From contig NZ_CAMPHN010000014.1 of NCBI RefSeq assembly GCF_946885885.1, positions 1-50,365 on the forward strand: a stretch of DNA of 50,365 nucleotides. Reading direction: 5' to 3'. This document shows positions 48,445 through 50,365 of the stretch, in pieces. Both the position numbers and the translations under genes were made by a program. Each line of letters begins with the position of its first letter. Position 1 is the stretch's first letter. The notes beneath the pieces were generated by a model. The model did no database searches, was not told where the DNA came from, and was given only the letters and a program-made list of their open reading frames with translations. The stretch comes from an uncultured Pseudomonas sp. GTDB taxonomy: Bacteria > Pseudomonadota > Gammaproteobacteria > Pseudomonadales > Pseudomonadaceae.

Positions 48445-49794
48445 ATGTTGGAAAAAGTTCTGATCGCCAACCGCGGCGAGATCGCCCTGCGCGTCTTGCG
48501 TGCCTGCAAAGAGCTGGGCATTAAAACCGTTGCGGTGCACTCCACCGCCGACCGCGAGTTGATGCACCTGGCCCTGGCCGACGAATCGGTATGCATAGGC
48601 CCGGCTTCCGGCGCCCTGTCCTACCTGAACATCCCGGCGATTATCAGTGCCGCCGAAGTCACCGGCGCCACCGCCATCCACCCCGGCTACGGCTTCCTCG
48701 CGGAAAACGCCGACTTCGCCGAACAAGTCGAAAACTCCGGCTTCGCCTTTATCGGCCCGAAAGCCGAAACCATCCGCCTGATGGGCGACAAGGTTTCGGC
48801 CAAGGACGCCATGAAGCGCGCTGGCGTGCCCGTAGTACCCGGCTCCGACGGCCCGCTGCCGGAAGACGAGGAAGTCGCCCTGGCGATTGCCCGTGATGTC
48901 GGCTACCCGGTGATCATCAAGGCCGCCGGTGGCGGCGGTGGTCGCGGTATGCGCGTGGTGTACAAGGAAGAAGACCTGATCAAATCGGCCAAGCTGACCC
49001 GCAGCGAAGCCGGTTCGGTATTCGGCAACCCGATGGTCTATCTGGAGAAATTCCTCGGCAACCCGCGTCACGTGGAAGTCCAGGTACTGTCCGACGGCCA
49101 GGGCAACGCCGTCCACCTCGGCGACCGCGACTGCTCGCTGCAGCGCCGTCACCAGAAGGTGTTGGAAGAAGCGCCGGCACCGTTCATCAACGAACAGTCG
49201 CGCGCCGAAGTGCTCAAGCGCTGCGTCGATGCCTGTATCGAGATCGGCTACCGTGGCGCCGGCACCTTCGAGTTCCTCTATGAAGACGGCAACTTCTACT
49301 TCATCGAGATGAACACCCGCGTTCAGGTCGAGCACCCGGTATCGGAAATGGTCACCGGCATCGACATCGTCAAGGAGATGCTCAGCATCGCCGCCGGCAA
49401 CAAGCTGTCGTTCACCCAGGAAGACGTGGTGATCCGCGGCCATTCCCTGGAATGCCGGATCAACGCCGAAGACCCGGACAACTTCATGCCCTGCCCCGGC
49501 AAGGTCAAGCATTTCCATGCCCCGGGCGGCAATGGCGTAAGGGTCGACTCGCACCTGTACAGCGGCTACAGCGTACCGCCGCACTACGACTCGCTGATCG
49601 GCAAGCTGATCACCTACGGCGCGACCCGCGAAGAAGCCATGGCGCGCATGCGCAACGCCCTGGACGAGATCGTGGTCGACGGGATCAAGACCAATGTGCC
49701 GCTGCACCGCGACCTGGTCCGCGACAAAGGCTTCTGCAAGGGTGGCGTGAATATCCACTACCTGGAAAAGAAACTGGGTATGGATAAGCACTAA
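48445..49794 (+). CDS. accC: biotin carboxylase of acetyl-CoA carboxylase
   Basis: The start [20 protein letters not shown] is chosen over an upstream ATG because GGAGAG lies 7 bases before it, and it gives the family length of 449 residues. An ATP-grasp fold shows [15 protein letters not shown], the glycine loop [12 protein letters not shown], and the catalytic region [15 protein letters not shown]. It carboxylates biotin on AccB with ATP and bicarbonate. It is the last gene before a strong terminator. Confidence 0.97.
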   Translation: MLEKVLIANRGEIALRVLRACKELGIKTVAVHSTADRELMHLALADESVCIGPASGALSYLNIPAIISAAEVTGATAIHPGYGFLAENADFAEQVENSGFAFIGPKAETIRLMGDKVSAKDAMKRAGVPVVPGSDGPLPEDEEVALAIARDVGYPVIIKAAGGGGGRGMRVVYKEEDLIKSAKLTRSEAGSVFGNPMVYLEKFLGNPRHVEVQVLSDGQGNAVHLGDRDCSLQRRHQKVLEEAPAPFINEQSRAEVLKRCVDACIEIGYRGAGTFEFLYEDGNFYFIEMNTRVQVEHPVSEMVTGIDIVKEMLSIAAGNKLSFTQEDVVIRGHSLECRINAEDPDNFMPCPGKVKHFHAPGGNGVRVDSHLYSGYSVPPHYDSLIGKLITYGATREEAMARMRNALDEIVVDGIKTNVPLHRDLVRDKGFCKGGVNIHYLEKKLGMDKH

Positions 49795-49800
49795 ATCGAG

Positions 49801-49828
49801 CTGCAAGCTGCAAGCTGCAAGCTGCAAG
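49801..49828. repeat. (CTGCAAG)x4 tandem heptamer
   Basis: Four exact copies of CTGCAAG directly after the accC stop. A related, partly inverted sequence (GCTTCAAGCTTGAAGCTTGC) lies on the other side of the terminator. Confidence 0.8.
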
Positions 49829-49847
49829 AAGTATGATGTGCAACCCA

Positions 49848-49880
49848 CGAGGGAGCGGCCAGTCCGCTCCCTCGTTTTTT
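49848..49880 (+). terminator. intrinsic terminator of aroQ-accB-accC
   Basis: A perfect 11-bp stem (CGAGGGAGCGG / CCGCTCCCTCG, 5-base loop) is followed by six T residues. It separates the acetyl-CoA carboxylase operon from prmA. Confidence 0.92.
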
Positions 49881-49929
49881 CTTGCGGCTTCAAGCTTGAA
49901 GCTTGCAGCTGCTTGCCGAAGGAAAGCCT

Positions 49930-50365
49930 ATGCCCTGGTTACAAGTCCGTCTCGCCATCACCCCGGAGCAGGCGCAAACCTATGAAGACGCGTTGCTGGA
50001 AGTGGGCGCCGTCTCGGTAACCTTCATGGACGCCGAAGACCAGCCGATTTTCGAGCCGGACCTGGGCACCACGCCGCTGTGGTCGCACACCCACCTGCTC
50101 GCCCTGTTCGAAGCCGACACCGAAGCCGATGCGGTATTCGCCCATCTGCAACTGCTGACCGGCGCCGACCTGCCGGAACACCATGCCGAGGTGATCGCCG
50201 ATCAGGACTGGGAACGCAGTTGGATGGACGGTTTCGAGCCGATGCGTTTCGGCCGGCGCCTGTGGATAGTGCCGAGCTGGCATGCCGCCCCCGAACCGGA
50301 TGCGGTCAATCTGCTGCTCGATCCGGGCCTGGCGTTCGGCACCGGCACCCACCCGACCACCGCAC
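49930..50365 (+). CDS. prmA: ribosomal protein L11 methyltransferase (5' part, runs off the window)
   Basis: The start [20 protein letters not shown] has AAGGAAAG upstream. About 145 residues are visible: the N-terminal L11-recognition domain (about 1-60) and the linker, ending in motif I of the SAM-binding domain ([17 protein letters not shown]). The enzyme trimethylates ribosomal protein L11. accC followed by prmA is the normal Pseudomonas order. The remaining half lies beyond the window. Confidence 0.95.
   Translation, partial: MPWLQVRLAITPEQAQTYEDALLEVGAVSVTFMDAEDQPIFEPDLGTTPLWSHTHLLALFEADTEADAVFAHLQLLTGADLPEHHAEVIADQDWERSWMDGFEPMRFGRRLWIVPSWHAAPEPDAVNLLLDPGLAFGTGTHPTTA

Overview
The window is chromosomal DNA from a Pseudomonas-like gammaproteobacterium. 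The coding DNA is GC-rich. The right end carries a response regulator/diguanylate cyclase, a chemoreceptor, dsbD, aroQ, accB, accC and prmA, a gene order I recognise from Pseudomonas (the P. aeruginosa PA4841-PA4850 neighbourhood). REP palindromes with their REP-associated tyrosine transposase also fit that genus.

The left half (about 0.7-24.4 kb, all minus strand) is a large two-partner secretion / contact-dependent inhibition (CDI) locus. cdiB (22665-24353) encodes the outer-membrane exporter and cdiA (8805-22640) a 4611-residue effector stalk whose last ~175 residues look like a GNAT-fold toxin, followed by its candidate immunity gene. Three orphan toxin/immunity pairs follow head to tail (6230-8469). 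The orphan toxins have no good start codon. Each begins at the same short junction, Gly-Ala-Lys, directly after the preceding immunity stop. A second cluster (774-4961) holds a 5'-truncated cdiA that shares an apparently identical 1.54-kb block with the main cdiA, then a different pretoxin and an HNH/Endo VII-like toxin with its own immunity gene. Both clusters end in the same ~100-bp repeat carrying an intrinsic terminator. Between them lies a small phage-like unit: a promoter, a C4-like antisense RNA, a 100-residue ORF and a terminator. Together these form an expressed effector with a silent cassette reservoir and homology blocks for swapping.

The middle (24.4-33.2 kb) holds pbpC and yfaS, normally neighbours, split here by a small membrane-protein gene and a REP transposase flanked by four REP pairs. 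Next come a 725-bp element with long terminal inverted repeats (33276-34000), a MATE transporter, a DUF2214 membrane protein, a TauE/SafE permease, then xseB-ispA. The usual partner dxs is absent. A REP cluster, a 14-codon gene stub and a lower-GC pair (gamma-glutamylcyclotransferase-like and AraC regulator) mark a probable rearrangement junction.

The right end (39.8-50.4 kb) is ordinary core chromosome: Nudix hydrolase, DUF2333 protein, a GcbA-like diguanylate cyclase, a CtpL-like phosphate chemoreceptor preceded by a clear Pho box, dsbD, aroQ-accB-accC with a strong terminator, and the start of prmA, which runs off the window.
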